This document shows, one piece after another, positions 54,261 to 63,926 of a DNA stretch of 64,000 bases. The notes below the pieces were generated by a model. It was not told the origin of the DNA. It ran no database searches and saw nothing but the letters and a program-made list of their open reading frames with translations. Location: NCBI RefSeq assembly GCF_000423925.1, contig NZ_AUIX01000007.1:1-64000 (forward strand). The letters are read 5' to 3'. Position 1 is the first letter of the stretch; each line of letters starts with the position of its first letter. The translations under genes were made by a program, and so were the position numbers. The DNA is from Butyrivibrio sp. VCD2006 (lineage in GTDB: Bacteria > Bacillota > Clostridia > Lachnospirales > Lachnospiraceae).

Positions 54261-54350
54261 TGCGCAAATACCTCCTTCTTTTGTCTCAATGATATACGGA
54301 AGGACGTTAAAAGTCAATGATATATACGTCAAAAATAGTGGAGGTTTCAT

Positions 54351-55700
54351 ATGAAAAATGTCGCCTTACATAGCCTCGGATGCAAAGTAAACAGATACGA
54401 GACGGATGTTATGGGACAAAAGTTACAAGAAAATGGATACAACATTGTTGCATTTGATGATGTGGCTGATATTTATATAATAAATACCTGTTCAGTCACA
54501 TCAATTGCTGACCATAAAAGCAGACAGATGCTTCACAGGGCCAAGAGAAAGAATCCGGACGCAATAGTTGTCGCATGCGGATGTTATGTTGAGACCGACA
54601 AAGAGGGAGTCAAGGCTGATGATAGTATTGATCTCATTGTTGGAAATAACAAAAAGGCTGAAATAGTCGAAATTCTGAGCGATTATTTTAAAGAAAAGGA
54701 AGAAAAGGCACAGCAGAAGGTTGATAAGCTTCTTGGTGGAGAGAGCGTGACTGAGATTAACGATCCTGCGCAGGAGTATGAGCGCATGGAGCTTAAGAGC
54801 ATGCCGGGACATACCAGAGCGTATATCAAGATTCAGGATGGATGCAATCAGTTCTGTAGTTATTGCATAATTCCCTATGCCAGAGGGCGAATAAGGAGCA
54901 GACTTGAAGAGGATATCCTTCAGGAAGTGAAAAAGCTCGCTGAAGATGGATGCAGGGAGATTGTCCTCACAGGAATTCATATCAGTTCTTATGGCCTTGA
55001 TAAAGGAGAATCTGCACTTCTTTCACTTTTGCAAAAGCTCAATGCTATAGATGGAATTGACAGAATCAGACTTAGCTCCCTTGAGCCACGCATTATAACT
55101 GAGGAGATGGCAAAGGGAATGGCGGCACTTGAAAAGGTTTGTCCTCATTTTCATCTCTCGCTTCAAAGTGGCAGTAATGACACTTTAAAGCGCATGAACA
55201 GGCACTACAGCGCTGAGGAGTATGCGAATAGCGTGCGCCTTTTAAGAGAAGTATATGATAAGCCCGCTATCACAACAGATATAATTGTGGGATTTCCTGC
55301 TGAAACTGAGGAGACCTTTGAGGAGAGCAGAAAATTTGCTGAGGATATCAATTTTTATGAGATGCATGTCTTCAAATATTCTCCCAGAAAAGGTACAGTT
55401 GCGGCTAAGATGGAGGATCAGCTGACTGACAGGGAAAAAACGGCAAGGAGTAATGTACTCCTGACGATGACCAAGGAGCAGTCGAAAAGGTACAGAGAGA
55501 GCTTTATTGGCGCTAACGAGAAAGTCCTTTGGGAGGATTTTGAGACGATAGGTGGCAAAGAGTACCTTATTGGACTTACGACCAGATATATCAGAGTGGC
55601 TGTAAAAAAGGAAATGGCAGACAATCTTGGAATCAAATCAGGTGACATAACTGAGCATACGCTTAATAGTTTCTTAAGAGACGATACATTGCTTATTTAA
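54351..55700 (+). CDS. mtaB: tRNA t6A37 methylthiotransferase MtaB
   Basis: A protein of 449 residues. The N-terminal UPF0004 domain begins VALHSLGCKVNRYETDVM with three cluster-binding cysteines (LGCKVN, INTCSVT, CGCYVE). The radical SAM site is GCNQFCSYCIIPYARGRIRSR (about 164-184). A TRAM domain ends the protein (about 380-445). It turns t6A into ms2t6A at position 37 of tRNAs such as tRNA-Lys. The base is first made by the Sua5 pathway, whose first enzyme is encoded at 15760. MtaB rather than MiaB is chosen from LHSLGCKVNRYET. Confidence 0.94.
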   Translation: MKNVALHSLGCKVNRYETDVMGQKLQENGYNIVAFDDVADIYIINTCSVTSIADHKSRQMLHRAKRKNPDAIVVACGCYVETDKEGVKADDSIDLIVGNNKKAEIVEILSDYFKEKEEKAQQKVDKLLGGESVTEINDPAQEYERMELKSMPGHTRAYIKIQDGCNQFCSYCIIPYARGRIRSRLEEDILQEVKKLAEDGCREIVLTGIHISSYGLDKGESALLSLLQKLNAIDGIDRIRLSSLEPRIITEEMAKGMAALEKVCPHFHLSLQSGSNDTLKRMNRHYSAEEYANSVRLLREVYDKPAITTDIIVGFPAETEETFEESRKFAEDINFYEMHVFKYSPRKGTVAAKMEDQLTDREKTARSNVLLTMTKEQSKRYRESFIGANEKVLWEDFETIGGKEYLIGLTTRYIRVAVKKEMADNLGIKSGDITEHTLNSFLRDDTLLI

Positions 55701-55781
55701 GTTTTATGGGGTATTATTAAATCAAGTATGCACTGGTTTTAGTGCTAAGAATCGGCATAATTATTAAGCGAGGATGGCAAT

Positions 55782-56057
55782 ATGACAGATACAAATCTTG
55801 GCAATACACAATTTTTTAAAGTGGATGTTGATCCAGAGACAGGGGTGAAAAAGGTACTTTCTGTCGTTTATGAGGCACTTCTGGAAAAGGGTTATAATCC
55901 GGTAAACCAGATTGTCGGTTATATCATGTCCGGAGATCCTACTTATATTACGAGCCATATGGGCGCTAGAAGCCTCATTATGAAAGTGGAGCGTGATGAG
56001 CTTGTAGAAGAGATGCTCACGGAGTATATAAAAAACAATAACTGGTCCAGAAAATAA
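55782..56057 (+). CDS. ireB: IreB family regulatory phosphoprotein
   Basis: A protein of 91 residues beginning [15 protein letters not shown], with [40 protein letters not shown], the DUF965/IreB signature (YrzL in Bacillus). In Enterococcus, IreB is phosphorylated on N-terminal threonines by the kinase IreK and affects cephalosporin resistance; two threonines lie at positions 2 and 4 here. It overlaps ruvX by one base, the usual ireB-ruvX pairing. Confidence 0.94.
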   Translation: MTDTNLGNTQFFKVDVDPETGVKKVLSVVYEALLEKGYNPVNQIVGYIMSGDPTYITSHMGARSLIMKVERDELVEEMLTEYIKNNNWSRK

Positions 56058-56482
56058 TGCGAATAATGGGGTTGGATTACGGATCAAGGACTGTAGGAGT
56101 GGCACTTAGCGATGAACTTTTGCTTACTGCACAGGCCAAAGAAATAATCCGTAGAAAAGAAGAGAATAAGCTTCGAAAGACGCTGGCACGTATTGAAGAG
56201 CTGATTCAGGAGTTTGGGGTTGAACTGATAGTTTTGGGGCTTCCGCTGCACATGGATCAGTCTGAGTCTGTGCGCTCAGGTTTGTCTATTGAGTTTAAGG
56301 AAAAGCTTGAGAGACGAACATCTCTTCCTGTGATTATGTGGGATGAGAGACTTACCACTGTTGAGGCCGATGCTATTATGGATGAGGTTGGGATAAAAAA
56401 AGCAGACCGCAAGGAGTATGTTGATATGATCGCAGCTCAGATCATACTGCAGGACTATCTTGATAACAGACCTACAGAATAA
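56057..56482 (+). CDS. ruvX: Holliday junction resolvase-like protein RuvX (YqgF)
   Basis: A protein of 141 residues with the RNase H-like fold. It begins [26 protein letters not shown] with the first catalytic Asp. [20 protein letters not shown] (about 55-74), [14 protein letters not shown] (about 95-108) and [15 protein letters not shown] (about 121-135) complete the acidic site. YqgF proteins act in rRNA processing or on Holliday junctions. The start codon overlaps the ireB stop, so the two are coupled. It is shorter than none of the family motifs requires and looks complete. Confidence 0.94.
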   Translation: MRIMGLDYGSRTVGVALSDELLLTAQAKEIIRRKEENKLRKTLARIEELIQEFGVELIVLGLPLHMDQSESVRSGLSIEFKEKLERRTSLPVIMWDERLTTVEADAIMDEVGIKKADRKEYVDMIAAQIILQDYLDNRPTE

Positions 56483-56490
56483 GGAGATAT

Positions 56491-56751
56491 ATGGAGAGAA
56501 TAACATTCCGTCCTGAAGGCGAAGAGCCTGTGGATTTTTTTGTTTTGGAGCAAACGGTAATAGGCGCCAGATCTTACATCCTTGTAACAGATGTTGAGGA
56601 TGGGGATGGCGAGGCTCTTATATTACGTGACGATTCCGCTGAGGGTGAGACTGAGGCTAAATATACGATTGTTGATGATGATAGTGAACTTGAAGCAGTA
56701 GCTGCTTTATTCAGAAAACTGCTTGAAGAAGACGATATAGGATTGGATTGA
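56491..56751 (+). CDS. DUF1292 family protein (YrzB-like)
   Basis: A protein of 86 residues, strongly acidic (rich in D and E). It has PVDFFVLEQTVIGARSYILVTDVEDGDGEALILRDD, the DUF1292 pattern. The function is unknown. In Bacillus, yrzB follows yrrK (ruvX) in the same order as here. The ribosome-binding site is AAGGAG, 6 bases before the ATG. Confidence 0.9.
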   Translation: MERITFRPEGEEPVDFFVLEQTVIGARSYILVTDVEDGDGEALILRDDSAEGETEAKYTIVDDDSELEAVAALFRKLLEEDDIGLD

Positions 56752-56790
56752 TAGAGCGCTTTGGACCGGTTTATGGAGGTGAACGGATCC

Positions 56791-57246
56791 ATGGGAACGG
56801 TTTCAACCGATGAATTTAAGGAATTACTTAAGAGCAAGGGTCTCAAGATTACATCCCAGAGACTTATTATGCTCGAGACACTTGGCAGGCATCCCGGAGA
56901 GCATCTGACTGCTGAGGAAATTTATAATTTGGTAAAGACAGAGCATCCGGAGATCGGACTGGCTACTGTTTATAGAACAATACAAGTACTGATGGAGTTG
57001 CATCTGATAGATCGGGTGAACTTTGATGATGGAGTAGAGCGCTACGAACTGGCACATTCAACTGGAAGTGCAGGAGCGCATCACCATCATCATTTAATAT
57101 GCCTTGGATGTGGGAAGGTCTTGGAATTTGAGGAAGACATGCTGGAAGGGCTGGAACTCAAAATCGCCGAGAAGACCGGATTTAAAGTCACTGATCATGA
57201 GGTCAAACTCTACGGTTACTGCAAAGAATGTGGAGGAAAGAATTGA
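56791..57246 (+). CDS. Fur/PerR-family metal-dependent repressor
   Basis: A protein of 151 residues from the ATG at 56791, which has GGAGGTGA 9 bases upstream. The winged helix (about 1-80) has LKSKGLKITSQRLIMLETL and GLATVYRTIQVLMELHLI. The dimer domain has the metal-binding HHHHHLICLGCGKVLEFEED (about 99-118) and a second CxxC (CKECG) near the end, so it carries the structural zinc site. It could be Fur, Zur or PerR; the five-His run and CxxC pairs do not decide. It is inserted between yrzB-like and rnjA genes, and its end overlaps rnjA by 4 bases. Confidence 0.9.
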   Translation: MGTVSTDEFKELLKSKGLKITSQRLIMLETLGRHPGEHLTAEEIYNLVKTEHPEIGLATVYRTIQVLMELHLIDRVNFDDGVERYELAHSTGSAGAHHHHHLICLGCGKVLEFEEDMLEGLELKIAEKTGFKVTDHEVKLYGYCKECGGKN

Positions 57247-58925
57247 ATAAAAAGAAAACGAATGTATCTGCTTCAGGTCTTCAGGTGATACCGCTTGGAG
57301 GATTGGAGCAGATTGGAATGAACATTACTGCCTTCAGATATGAGGACAGTATTATTGTAGTGGATTGCGGTCTGTCATTCCCTGATGATGATATGCTTGG
57401 AATCGACCTTGTAATCCCGGATATCACTTACCTGAAAAATAACATCGAGAAAATAAAGGGTTTTGTAATAACACACGGACACGAGGATCATATAGGAGCA
57501 CTTCCTTATGTTCTTAAAGAGATAGGTGTTCCGATTTATGCAACAAGGCTTACCATGGGAATCATTGAGCACAAGCTTGAGGAACATGGTCTTATTAAGA
57601 AGGTCAGAAGAAAAGTTGTAAAGTTTGGACAGTCGATAAATCTTGGCGATTTCAGAGTTGAGTTTATTCGCACTAACCATTCTATTGTTGATGCGGCTGC
57701 GCTGGCCATTTATTCACCTGCAGGTATTGTGGTTCATACTGGTGACTTCAAGGTTGATTATACTCCTGTTTTCGGAGATCCAATCGATCTTCAAAGGTTT
57801 GGAGAGATCGGTAAAAAGGGTGTTCTCGCACTTATGTGTGATTCTACCAATGCCGAGAGACCCGGATTTACAGCTTCTGAAAGAACAGTAGGAAGAACCT
57901 TCAATGCTCTTTTTGAGGAGCATTCGAATTCAAGAATAATAGTAGCGACTTTTGCGTCTAATGTTGACAGAGTTCAGCAGATCATTAATACTGCCTATAA
58001 ATTTGGCCGAAAGGTTGTGGTTGAAGGCAGGAGTATGGTGAATATCATTGATATTGCCCAGAAGCTTGAGTGTATTAAAATACCGGACAATACACTGGTC
58101 GATATAGATCAGCTTAAAAACTATCCGGATAATCAGACTGTTATTATCACAACAGGAAGCCAGGGTGAGAGCATGGCTGCTCTTAGCCGTATGGCAAGCG
58201 GACAGCATAAGAAGGTGAGCATTCGCCCAGGGGATACGATTATATTTTCATCACATCCCATACCGGGTAATGAGAAGGCAGTAACCAATATCATCAATGA
58301 TCTCCTTGTAAGGGGAGCGGATGTTATCTTCCAGGATGTTCATGTATCAGGACATGCCTGTCAGGAGGATATTAAGCTTATTTATACTCTTGTTCGTCCT
58401 AAGTATGCTATTCCGGTTCATGGCGAATATAAGCATCTTATAGCGCAGAAGAATATCGCTATGGGGCTTGGTATGGATAAGGATGATATTTTCATCATCA
58501 AATCCGGAGACGTACTTGAACTTAGGGAAGAAGAAGCTAAGGTAGTCGGGAAGGTGCCTGTTGGTACTATTCTTGTGGATGGACTCGGTGTTGGCGACGT
58601 AGGTAATGTGGTTCTTAGAGATAGACAGCGACTTGCCGAGGATGGTATCGTTATTGTCGTATTTGGAATTGACAGAGACAATGCTCAGCTTGTTTCAGGT
58701 CCCAGCATAGTATCGAGAGGATTCGTTTATGTAAGAGAGTCCGATGAGCTTATCGATGATGCCACAGATCTCGTACTTGATGAAGTCACTGAGGCACTCG
58801 ATAGAAATATAACTGACTGGAATAAGCTTAAGAACATCGTTAAGGATGTTTTATCAGATTTTATCTGGAAGAAGACAAAGAGAAGACCCATGATACTTCC
58901 TATTATCATGGATTCTAACTATTGA
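57243..58925 (+). CDS. rnjA: Ribonuclease J
   Basis: A protein of 560 residues from a TTG start with GGAGGAAAG 2-6 bases upstream; an ATG at 57228 in frame would lie inside that site. The metallo-beta-lactamase core has VVDCGLSFPDDDMLGID and the zinc motif HGHEDHIGALPYVL (about 78), with HTGDFKVDYTP, DSTNAERPG (beta-CASP) and PVHGEYKHL (about 390). It degrades mRNA from the 5' end and cuts internally, acting with the 5S/16S maturation pathway in Firmicutes. The stop of fur overlaps its start (TTGA), giving coupling. Confidence 0.95.
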   Translation: MNKKKTNVSASGLQVIPLGGLEQIGMNITAFRYEDSIIVVDCGLSFPDDDMLGIDLVIPDITYLKNNIEKIKGFVITHGHEDHIGALPYVLKEIGVPIYATRLTMGIIEHKLEEHGLIKKVRRKVVKFGQSINLGDFRVEFIRTNHSIVDAAALAIYSPAGIVVHTGDFKVDYTPVFGDPIDLQRFGEIGKKGVLALMCDSTNAERPGFTASERTVGRTFNALFEEHSNSRIIVATFASNVDRVQQIINTAYKFGRKVVVEGRSMVNIIDIAQKLECIKIPDNTLVDIDQLKNYPDNQTVIITTGSQGESMAALSRMASGQHKKVSIRPGDTIIFSSHPIPGNEKAVTNIINDLLVRGADVIFQDVHVSGHACQEDIKLIYTLVRPKYAIPVHGEYKHLIAQKNIAMGLGMDKDDIFIIKSGDVLELREEEAKVVGKVPVGTILVDGLGVGDVGNVVLRDRQRLAEDGIVIVVFGIDRDNAQLVSGPSIVSRGFVYVRESDELIDDATDLVLDEVTEALDRNITDWNKLKNIVKDVLSDFIWKKTKRRPMILPIIMDSNY

Positions 58926-58941
58926 TTTTAGAGGTTTAATT

Positions 58942-59340
58942 ATGGATGCAAGGGGAATAGGGCTTGGGATTCTTGATGCAATAGTCAAGATTCTGCTGGT
59001 TATAGTTGCGGTGATGCTAATAAGTAAATATGCATCCGAGGCCTACAGCTATGGATACAATATATATAATCAGGTTCCCGCTTCGAAGTACGATACAAGG
59101 ACAGTATCTGTTTCGATAACGGACAGCATGTCAGTAGGAGACATCGCAGAGCTTTTGGAAAATAGAGGGCTCATTAAGAATAGTAAGCTGTTCTGGCTTC
59201 AGGAGAGATTTTCAGAGTACCATGGAATGATTGCTCCCGGTACTTATGAACTCAGCCCTTCAATGACTCCTGATGAGATAATTGGAGTTATGAGTGCTTC
59301 ATCAATTGCGGAGAGCGAGGAGGCAGCAGGTGATAACTGA
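58942..59340 (+). CDS. Short MltG-like membrane protein without the catalytic domain
   Basis: A protein of 132 residues. A transmembrane segment (about 14-33) is followed by a LysM-like domain, SVSITDSMSVGDIAELLENRGLIKNSKLFWLQERFSEYHGMIAPGTYELSPSMTPDEIIGVM (about 50-115), which is the first module of the endolytic transglycosylase MltG/YceG. The catalytic YceG domain with its active glutamate is absent, and the frame ends in an acidic tail. It occupies the place of yrrL (mltG) in the Bacillus order. It may bind glycan or act as a partner, or be a stable remnant. Confidence 0.8.
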   Translation: MDARGIGLGILDAIVKILLVIVAVMLISKYASEAYSYGYNIYNQVPASKYDTRTVSVSITDSMSVGDIAELLENRGLIKNSKLFWLQERFSEYHGMIAPGTYELSPSMTPDEIIGVMSASSIAESEEAAGDN

Positions 59341-59971
59341 TGAGAGAATAAGCACATTTATTAATTCACTTGATCAGGGGAATGCCCCTTTTCTGGATGA
59401 GCTTGAGAGAAAATCTCTTGCGGATGACGTGCCTATCATCAGAAAGGATACACAGAGTCTTATTAAGTTTCTGCTTCAGATGAACCATCCCGTGAATATT
59501 TTGGAGGTCGGATGTGCTGTTGGTTTTTCAGCACTTTTGATGGCGACCTATTCCGATGATGACACTAAGATAACTACTATAGAGAAGTTTGAGAAGCGCA
59601 TTCCAGTTGCGCGCGAAAACTTTGATAAATATGATACAAACCATAAAATCACACTGCTTGAGGGGGATGCAGCCGATATTTTGGCAGAACTGACCGGGCA
59701 GTATGATTTTATTTTTATGGATGCTGCCAAAGGGCAGTACATCAATTTTTTGCCTGACTGCAAGAGGCTTCTTAAGAGTGGCGGATTGTTACTCTCAGAT
59801 AATGTGCTCCAGGATGGGGATGTTATGGAATCCAGATTTGCTGTCACAAGGCGAAATCGTACTATTCATGAGAGAATGCGAGAGTATTTGTTTGCGATAA
59901 AGCATGATCCGGAGCTTTCCAGTGTAATTCTGAATGTAGGCGATGGAATGGCGATGTCGCTAAAGTTGTAA
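59330..59971 (+). CDS. trmR: tRNA 5-hydroxyuridine methyltransferase TrmR
   Basis: A protein of 213 residues from GTG 59330, with GAGGAGG 6 bases upstream; it overlaps the previous gene by 11 bases. The class I methyltransferase fold has ILEVGCAVGFSALLMATY (about 56-73), TTIEKFEKRIPVARENF (acidic residue for SAM ribose), YDFIFMDAAKGQY (about 124-136) and LLLSDNVLQDG. This is the O-methyltransferase family of YrrM. In Bacillus, TrmR methylates ho5U34 to mo5U34 in tRNA using the product of the neighbouring TrhP. The U32 gene follows, supporting the assignment. Confidence 0.9.
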   Translation: MITDERISTFINSLDQGNAPFLDELERKSLADDVPIIRKDTQSLIKFLLQMNHPVNILEVGCAVGFSALLMATYSDDDTKITTIEKFEKRIPVARENFDKYDTNHKITLLEGDAADILAELTGQYDFIFMDAAKGQYINFLPDCKRLLKSGGLLLSDNVLQDGDVMESRFAVTRRNRTIHERMREYLFAIKHDPELSSVILNVGDGMAMSLKL

Positions 59972-59980
59972 AGGTTGTGC

Positions 59981-60023
59981 CTTCTCATTGCGGAAGGTGT
60001 CTGCAAAGCAGACGAATGAGGGG
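59981..60023 (+). repeat. Dispersed repeat end before trhP
   Basis: CCTTC/GAAGG, then GTCTGC (59999-60004), AAA, GCAGAC (60008-60013) and GAATGAGGGG. The hairpin is identical in sequence to that before mfd. It ends 16 bases before the trhP ATG; AAGAAAGGA follows and is the better Shine-Dalgarno. Confidence 0.65.
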
Positions 60024-60038
60024 AAAAGAAAGGATAAT

Positions 60039-61298
60039 ATGGCAAGAACAAGAAGAAAACCTGAACTGCTCATACCTGCGAGCAGTCTTGAAGTATTAAA
60101 AACTGCAGTTATTTTCGGAGCGGATGCTGTTTACATCGGAGGTAACTCCTTCGGGCTCCGAGCAAAGGCAAAGAACTTTAGTCACGATGATATGGCTGAG
60201 GGTATTAAGTTTGCGCATGAGCATGGAGTGCATGTGCATGTCACTGCCAATATTTTAGCTCACAACGATGATCTTAAGGGAGCTGAGGAATATTTCCATG
60301 AGCTTAAGGAGCTTAAGCCTGATGCACTTATTATCGCTGATCCCGGCATGTTTATGATGGCAAGAAGGATTTGCCCTGAGATAGACATTCATGTATCAAC
60401 TCAGGCCAACAATACGAACTATGAGACCTATAAGTTCTGGGCGGATCTTGGAGCAAAGAGAGTTGTTGCGGCAAGAGAGCTTTCTCTTAAAGAGATAAAG
60501 GAAATCCGTGAGAATATTCCTGAGGACCTTGAAGTAGAAAGCTTTATCCACGGAGCTATGTGTATAAGCTATTCAGGAAGATGTCTTCTGTCTAACTATT
60601 TTGTTGGAAGAGATGCTAACCATGGTGAATGCACACATCCCTGCCGCTGGAAATATGCAGTTGTCGAGGAGACAAGACCCGGAGAGTATCTTCCTGTTTA
60701 TGAAAATGAAAGAGGCTCCTATATCTTTAACTCCAAGGATCTGTGCATGATAGAGCACATACCGGAGCTGGTGGATGCAGGAGTTGACAGCTGTAAGATA
60801 GAGGGTCGCATGAAAACTGCCCTTTATGTAGCTACTGTAGCAAGAACATATCGCAAAGCGATTGATGATTACTTCGAGTCTGAGGAAAAATACAGAGAGA
60901 ACATGCCCTGGTATCTTGATGAGATTTCAAGATGTACCTACAGACAGTTCACAACAGGCTTCTATTTCGGAAAGCCCTCTGAAGAGGCGCAGATATATGA
61001 TGCCAACACCTATGTTAATGAGTACACCTACCTTGGAATCGTTGGCGAAGTGGATGAAAGAGGACTTGCCAAGATTGAGCAGAGAAACAAGTTTAATGTC
61101 GGTGATGTTATAGAGATCATGAAGCCTGATGGCCGTGACATTGAAACTAAAGTCCTCGGTATGGTAAACGCTGATGGCGAAGAAGTAGAAAGCTGCCCTC
61201 ATCCAAAGGAAGTTATTTACTTAAAACTTGATCAACCCACAGAAAAATACGACATCCTAAGAATCCACACAGGATCATCAGAAAACATATCCTGTTAA
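60039..61298 (+). CDS. trhP: U32 family protein, tRNA uridine-34 hydroxylation protein TrhP
   Basis: A protein of 419 residues from the ATG at 60039; the frame extends further up only through a repeat. Motifs of peptidase family U32 are PASSLEVLKTAVIFGADAVYIGG (about 13-35), VHVTANILAHNDD, VSTQANNTNYETYKFWADLGAKRVVAARELSL, and the signature ESFIHGAMCISYSGRCLLSNYFVGRDANHGECTHPCRW with four cysteines for an iron-sulfur cluster. In E. coli and Bacillus this subgroup hydroxylates U34 of tRNA using prephenate, the substrate of the pheA product at 34971. TrmR, encoded just upstream, methylates the product. U32 members were once called collagenases. Confidence 0.9.
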   Translation: MARTRRKPELLIPASSLEVLKTAVIFGADAVYIGGNSFGLRAKAKNFSHDDMAEGIKFAHEHGVHVHVTANILAHNDDLKGAEEYFHELKELKPDALIIADPGMFMMARRICPEIDIHVSTQANNTNYETYKFWADLGAKRVVAARELSLKEIKEIRENIPEDLEVESFIHGAMCISYSGRCLLSNYFVGRDANHGECTHPCRWKYAVVEETRPGEYLPVYENERGSYIFNSKDLCMIEHIPELVDAGVDSCKIEGRMKTALYVATVARTYRKAIDDYFESEEKYRENMPWYLDEISRCTYRQFTTGFYFGKPSEEAQIYDANTYVNEYTYLGIVGEVDERGLAKIEQRNKFNVGDVIEIMKPDGRDIETKVLGMVNADGEEVESCPHPKEVIYLKLDQPTEKYDILRIHTGSSENISC

Positions 61299-61318
61299 TT
61301 AAATACATGATCACTACA

Positions 61319-61351
61319 GAGCTGCCAAGCCATAGCGCTAAGGCAGCTCTA
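61319..61351 (+). terminator. Probable terminator-like hairpin after trhP
   Basis: A perfect 9-bp stem AGAGCTGCC (61319-61327) with GGCAGCTCT (61343-61351), with an inner TAGCGCTA palindrome. Only a weak T run follows. Confidence 0.5.
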
Positions 61352-61469
61352 GTTATGGAAATATCGTTTGAGAATTTTAATATTCTATAGTACAATCATT
61401 TGCGAATACTCAGATTAAGTTTAGGGTATAAAGCCCTTTGGCCGTATTATATAAAATAGTGAGGTGTTT

Positions 61470-63581
61470 ATGAGCGAACAGGTAATGGTTGAGGAACTAT
61501 TTGGTAAGAATGTGTTTACGCTTGAGAAGATGCGTCAGCATCTGCCAAAGAGCGTCTACAAAGAAGTCATTCAGGTTATGGAGAATGGTGGAGATCTCTC
61601 TCTTGCATCAGCGGATGTAGTGGCAAATGCCATGAAAAACTGGGCTATGGAGAATGGTGCAACTCACTATACACATTGGTTCCAGCCACTTACAGGAATA
61701 ACAGCCGAGAAGCATGACGCATTTATAACCAGTGCTCGAGGAGATGGTCACATGATGACTTCTTTCTCCGGAAAAGAACTTATAAAGGGTGAACCGGATG
61801 CTTCATCATTCCCTTCAGGAGGACTCCGTGCTACATTTGAGGCCAGAGGTTATACTGCATGGGATATCACATCACCCGCGTTTCTTAAGGAGACAGGGGC
61901 TGGTGTTACACTTTGTATTCCTACCGCATTTTGCTCATATAACGGAGAGGCACTTGATAAAAAGACACCGCTTTTAAGATCAATGGAAGCAGTTAACAAG
62001 CAGGCCCTCAGAATTGTACATCTTTTTGGAAATACAGCTGCAAAAAAGGTAAATGTTTCAGTAGGACCTGAGCAGGAGTACTTCCTTGTAGACTGGAAAA
62101 AGAGCTTGAAGCGTCCCGACCTTATCTTTACAGGACGTACACTTTTCGGAGCGCAGCCGCCTAAAGGACAGGAGATGGAGGATCACTACTTCGGTGTAAT
62201 CAGAGAGCGTGTCGGAGAGTATATGAAGGACTTAAACGACGAGCTTTGGAAGCTTGGAGTTCCCGGAAAAACTCAGCATAATGAGGTTGCTCCCGGTCAG
62301 CACGAGCTTGCGCCTATTTATGAGACAGCAAATATTGCGGTGGATCATAACCAGATCATCATGGAGACTATGAAGAGAGTTGCTGAGCATCACAATATGA
62401 GATGCCTTCTTCATGAAAAGCCTTTTGCGGGCGTTAACGGCTCAGGTAAGCATGATAACTGGTCGCTTTGTACAGATAATGGTGTTAACCTTCTTGATCC
62501 CGGTGATACACCTAATGAGAATATTCAGTTCCTTTTTGTTCTGGCATGTATAGTGAAGGCTGTAGACAGACATGCAGACCTCTTAAGACAGAGTGCATCT
62601 GATGTTGGAAACGACCATCGTCTTGGTGCAGATGAGGCTCCGCCGGCAATTATTTCAATGTTCCTTGGTGAGCAGCTTGAGGATGTAGTTCACCAGCTCA
62701 TTGAGACAGGTGAGGCTAAGAGATCAAAACGAGGTGGAAAGCTTAAGACAGGAGTTTCAACACTTCCTGAATTTGAGAAGGATGCAACTGACAGAAACCG
62801 TACATCACCTTTTGCTTTTACAGGTAATAAGTTCGAGTTCCGTATGGTAGGTTCTTCAGATTCCATGGCGAGCTCAAATACAGCTTTGAATACAATCGTT
62901 GCTGAGTCTTTCTGTGAGGCTGCTGACAGACTTGAGAAAGCAAGCGATTTTGATATGGAAGTACATGATATCATCAAGGAGTATCTTACAAAGCATCAGA
63001 GAGTAATCTTCAATGGCGACGGATATTCTGATGAGTGGAAGAAGGAGGCTGAAAGAAGAGGACTTCCCAACATTCCTTCCACGATAGAGGCTGCTGAGGT
63101 TCTTACTACCAAGAAAGCAATAGAGCTTTACAAGAAATTCGGTGTGTTTACTCAGACTGAGCTTGAAGCACGCCAGGAGATAATTTTTGAGACCTATTCT
63201 AAGACAATAAATATCGAAGCACTCACTATGATAGATATGGCAAGTAAGCAGATAATCCCGGCTGTAATGAAGTATGCAGGAAGACTTGCTACTGATGTTA
63301 ATCAGGTGACTAATGCAGGTGTTGGTGCTACCGTAATGGTGGGAGAGCTTAAGGAAGTAATGAATCAGTTAGAGGCCATGAAGAAGGCACTTGATAAGCT
63401 GATCAAGGAAGAAGAGAAGGCCAGAGCAATAGTAGAGCCCAGAAAGAGAGCATATTATTGCAAGGATAAGGTAGTTCCTGCTATGACAGCACTTAGAACT
63501 CCTGCTGATAAGTTGGAGATGCTGGTTGATAAAAATGATTGGCCATTCCCGACATATGCTGATCTTCTGTTTGAAGGCTGA
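61470..63581 (+). CDS. glnN: Glutamine synthetase type III
   Basis: A protein of 703 residues, the length of GSIII rather than the 440-470 of GSI. It has [28 protein letters not shown] (about 110-138), [12 protein letters not shown] (about 196-207), [20 protein letters not shown] (about 268-287) and [13 protein letters not shown], which bind metal, glutamate and ammonia. It makes glutamine from glutamate, ammonia and ATP. GSIII is common in Bacteroides and rumen Lachnospiraceae. The start is ATG 61470 after GAGGTG; a GTG two codons earlier is less likely. No T-box or other control element is seen upstream. Confidence 0.97.
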   Translation: MSEQVMVEELFGKNVFTLEKMRQHLPKSVYKEVIQVMENGGDLSLASADVVANAMKNWAMENGATHYTHWFQPLTGITAEKHDAFITSARGDGHMMTSFSGKELIKGEPDASSFPSGGLRATFEARGYTAWDITSPAFLKETGAGVTLCIPTAFCSYNGEALDKKTPLLRSMEAVNKQALRIVHLFGNTAAKKVNVSVGPEQEYFLVDWKKSLKRPDLIFTGRTLFGAQPPKGQEMEDHYFGVIRERVGEYMKDLNDELWKLGVPGKTQHNEVAPGQHELAPIYETANIAVDHNQIIMETMKRVAEHHNMRCLLHEKPFAGVNGSGKHDNWSLCTDNGVNLLDPGDTPNENIQFLFVLACIVKAVDRHADLLRQSASDVGNDHRLGADEAPPAIISMFLGEQLEDVVHQLIETGEAKRSKRGGKLKTGVSTLPEFEKDATDRNRTSPFAFTGNKFEFRMVGSSDSMASSNTALNTIVAESFCEAADRLEKASDFDMEVHDIIKEYLTKHQRVIFNGDGYSDEWKKEAERRGLPNIPSTIEAAEVLTTKKAIELYKKFGVFTQTELEARQEIIFETYSKTINIEALTMIDMASKQIIPAVMKYAGRLATDVNQVTNAGVGATVMVGELKEVMNQLEAMKKALDKLIKEEEKARAIVEPRKRAYYCKDKVVPAMTALRTPADKLEMLVDKNDWPFPTYADLLFEG

Positions 63582-63753
63582 ATTATCCTACTTATATCAG
63601 AAATTTTGTGGAAGCTTTTTTGAGGGGAGTAGAGTGAAAACAAAATTCTGATTAAATCCATGTAAGATAATGGAAACTAAACGGCACCCTCCCAACTGGG
63701 GAGGGTGCTTAAATGGAAGAATACAGGGAACTAAAATCTTTTTAAAAAAGTGC
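63582..63753 (+). other. Intergenic region with a hairpin after glnN
   Basis: No gene. A strong stem, GCACCCTCCC (63686-63695) with GGGAGGGTGC (63700-63710 region), resembles the inner stem of the dispersed element and may stop glnN transcription, although no T run follows. Confidence 0.45.
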
Positions 63754-63782
63754 TTGCATTTTTGGGGATTCTTCCGTATAAT
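63754..63782 (+). promoter_or_regulatory. Promoter of tRNA-Gln
   Basis: TTGCAT (63754-63759), exactly 17 bases, and a perfect TATAAT (63777-63782), ending 13 bases before the tRNA. Confidence 0.8.
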
Positions 63783-63795
63783 CAATTCTTGTCGA

Positions 63796-63868
63796 TGGGC
63801 TATCGCCAAGCGGTAAGGCAACGGACTCTGACTCCGTCATTTCGTAGGTTCGAATCCTACTAGCCCAG
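63796..63868 (+). tRNA. tRNA-Gln (CTG)
   Basis: A 73-base cloverleaf. TGGGCTA (63796-63802) pairs with TAGCCCA (63861-63867), and the discriminator is G63868. The anticodon loop CTCTGAC gives CTG, reading CAG. The T loop is GGTTCGAATCC. It lies just after the glutamine synthetase gene, perhaps by chance. Confidence 0.95.
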
Positions 63869-63871
63869 CTT

Positions 63872-63905
63872 AACTCCTCAGAAGTACTTCTGGGGAGTTT
63901 TTTTT
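63872..63905 (+). terminator. Terminator of tRNA-Gln
   Basis: AACTCCTCAGAAG pairs with CTTCTGGGGAGTT (one G-U), with eight T's at its end. It starts 4 bases after the tRNA. Confidence 0.92.
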
Positions 63906-63926
63906 CATATGCTAACAGTTTTATGT

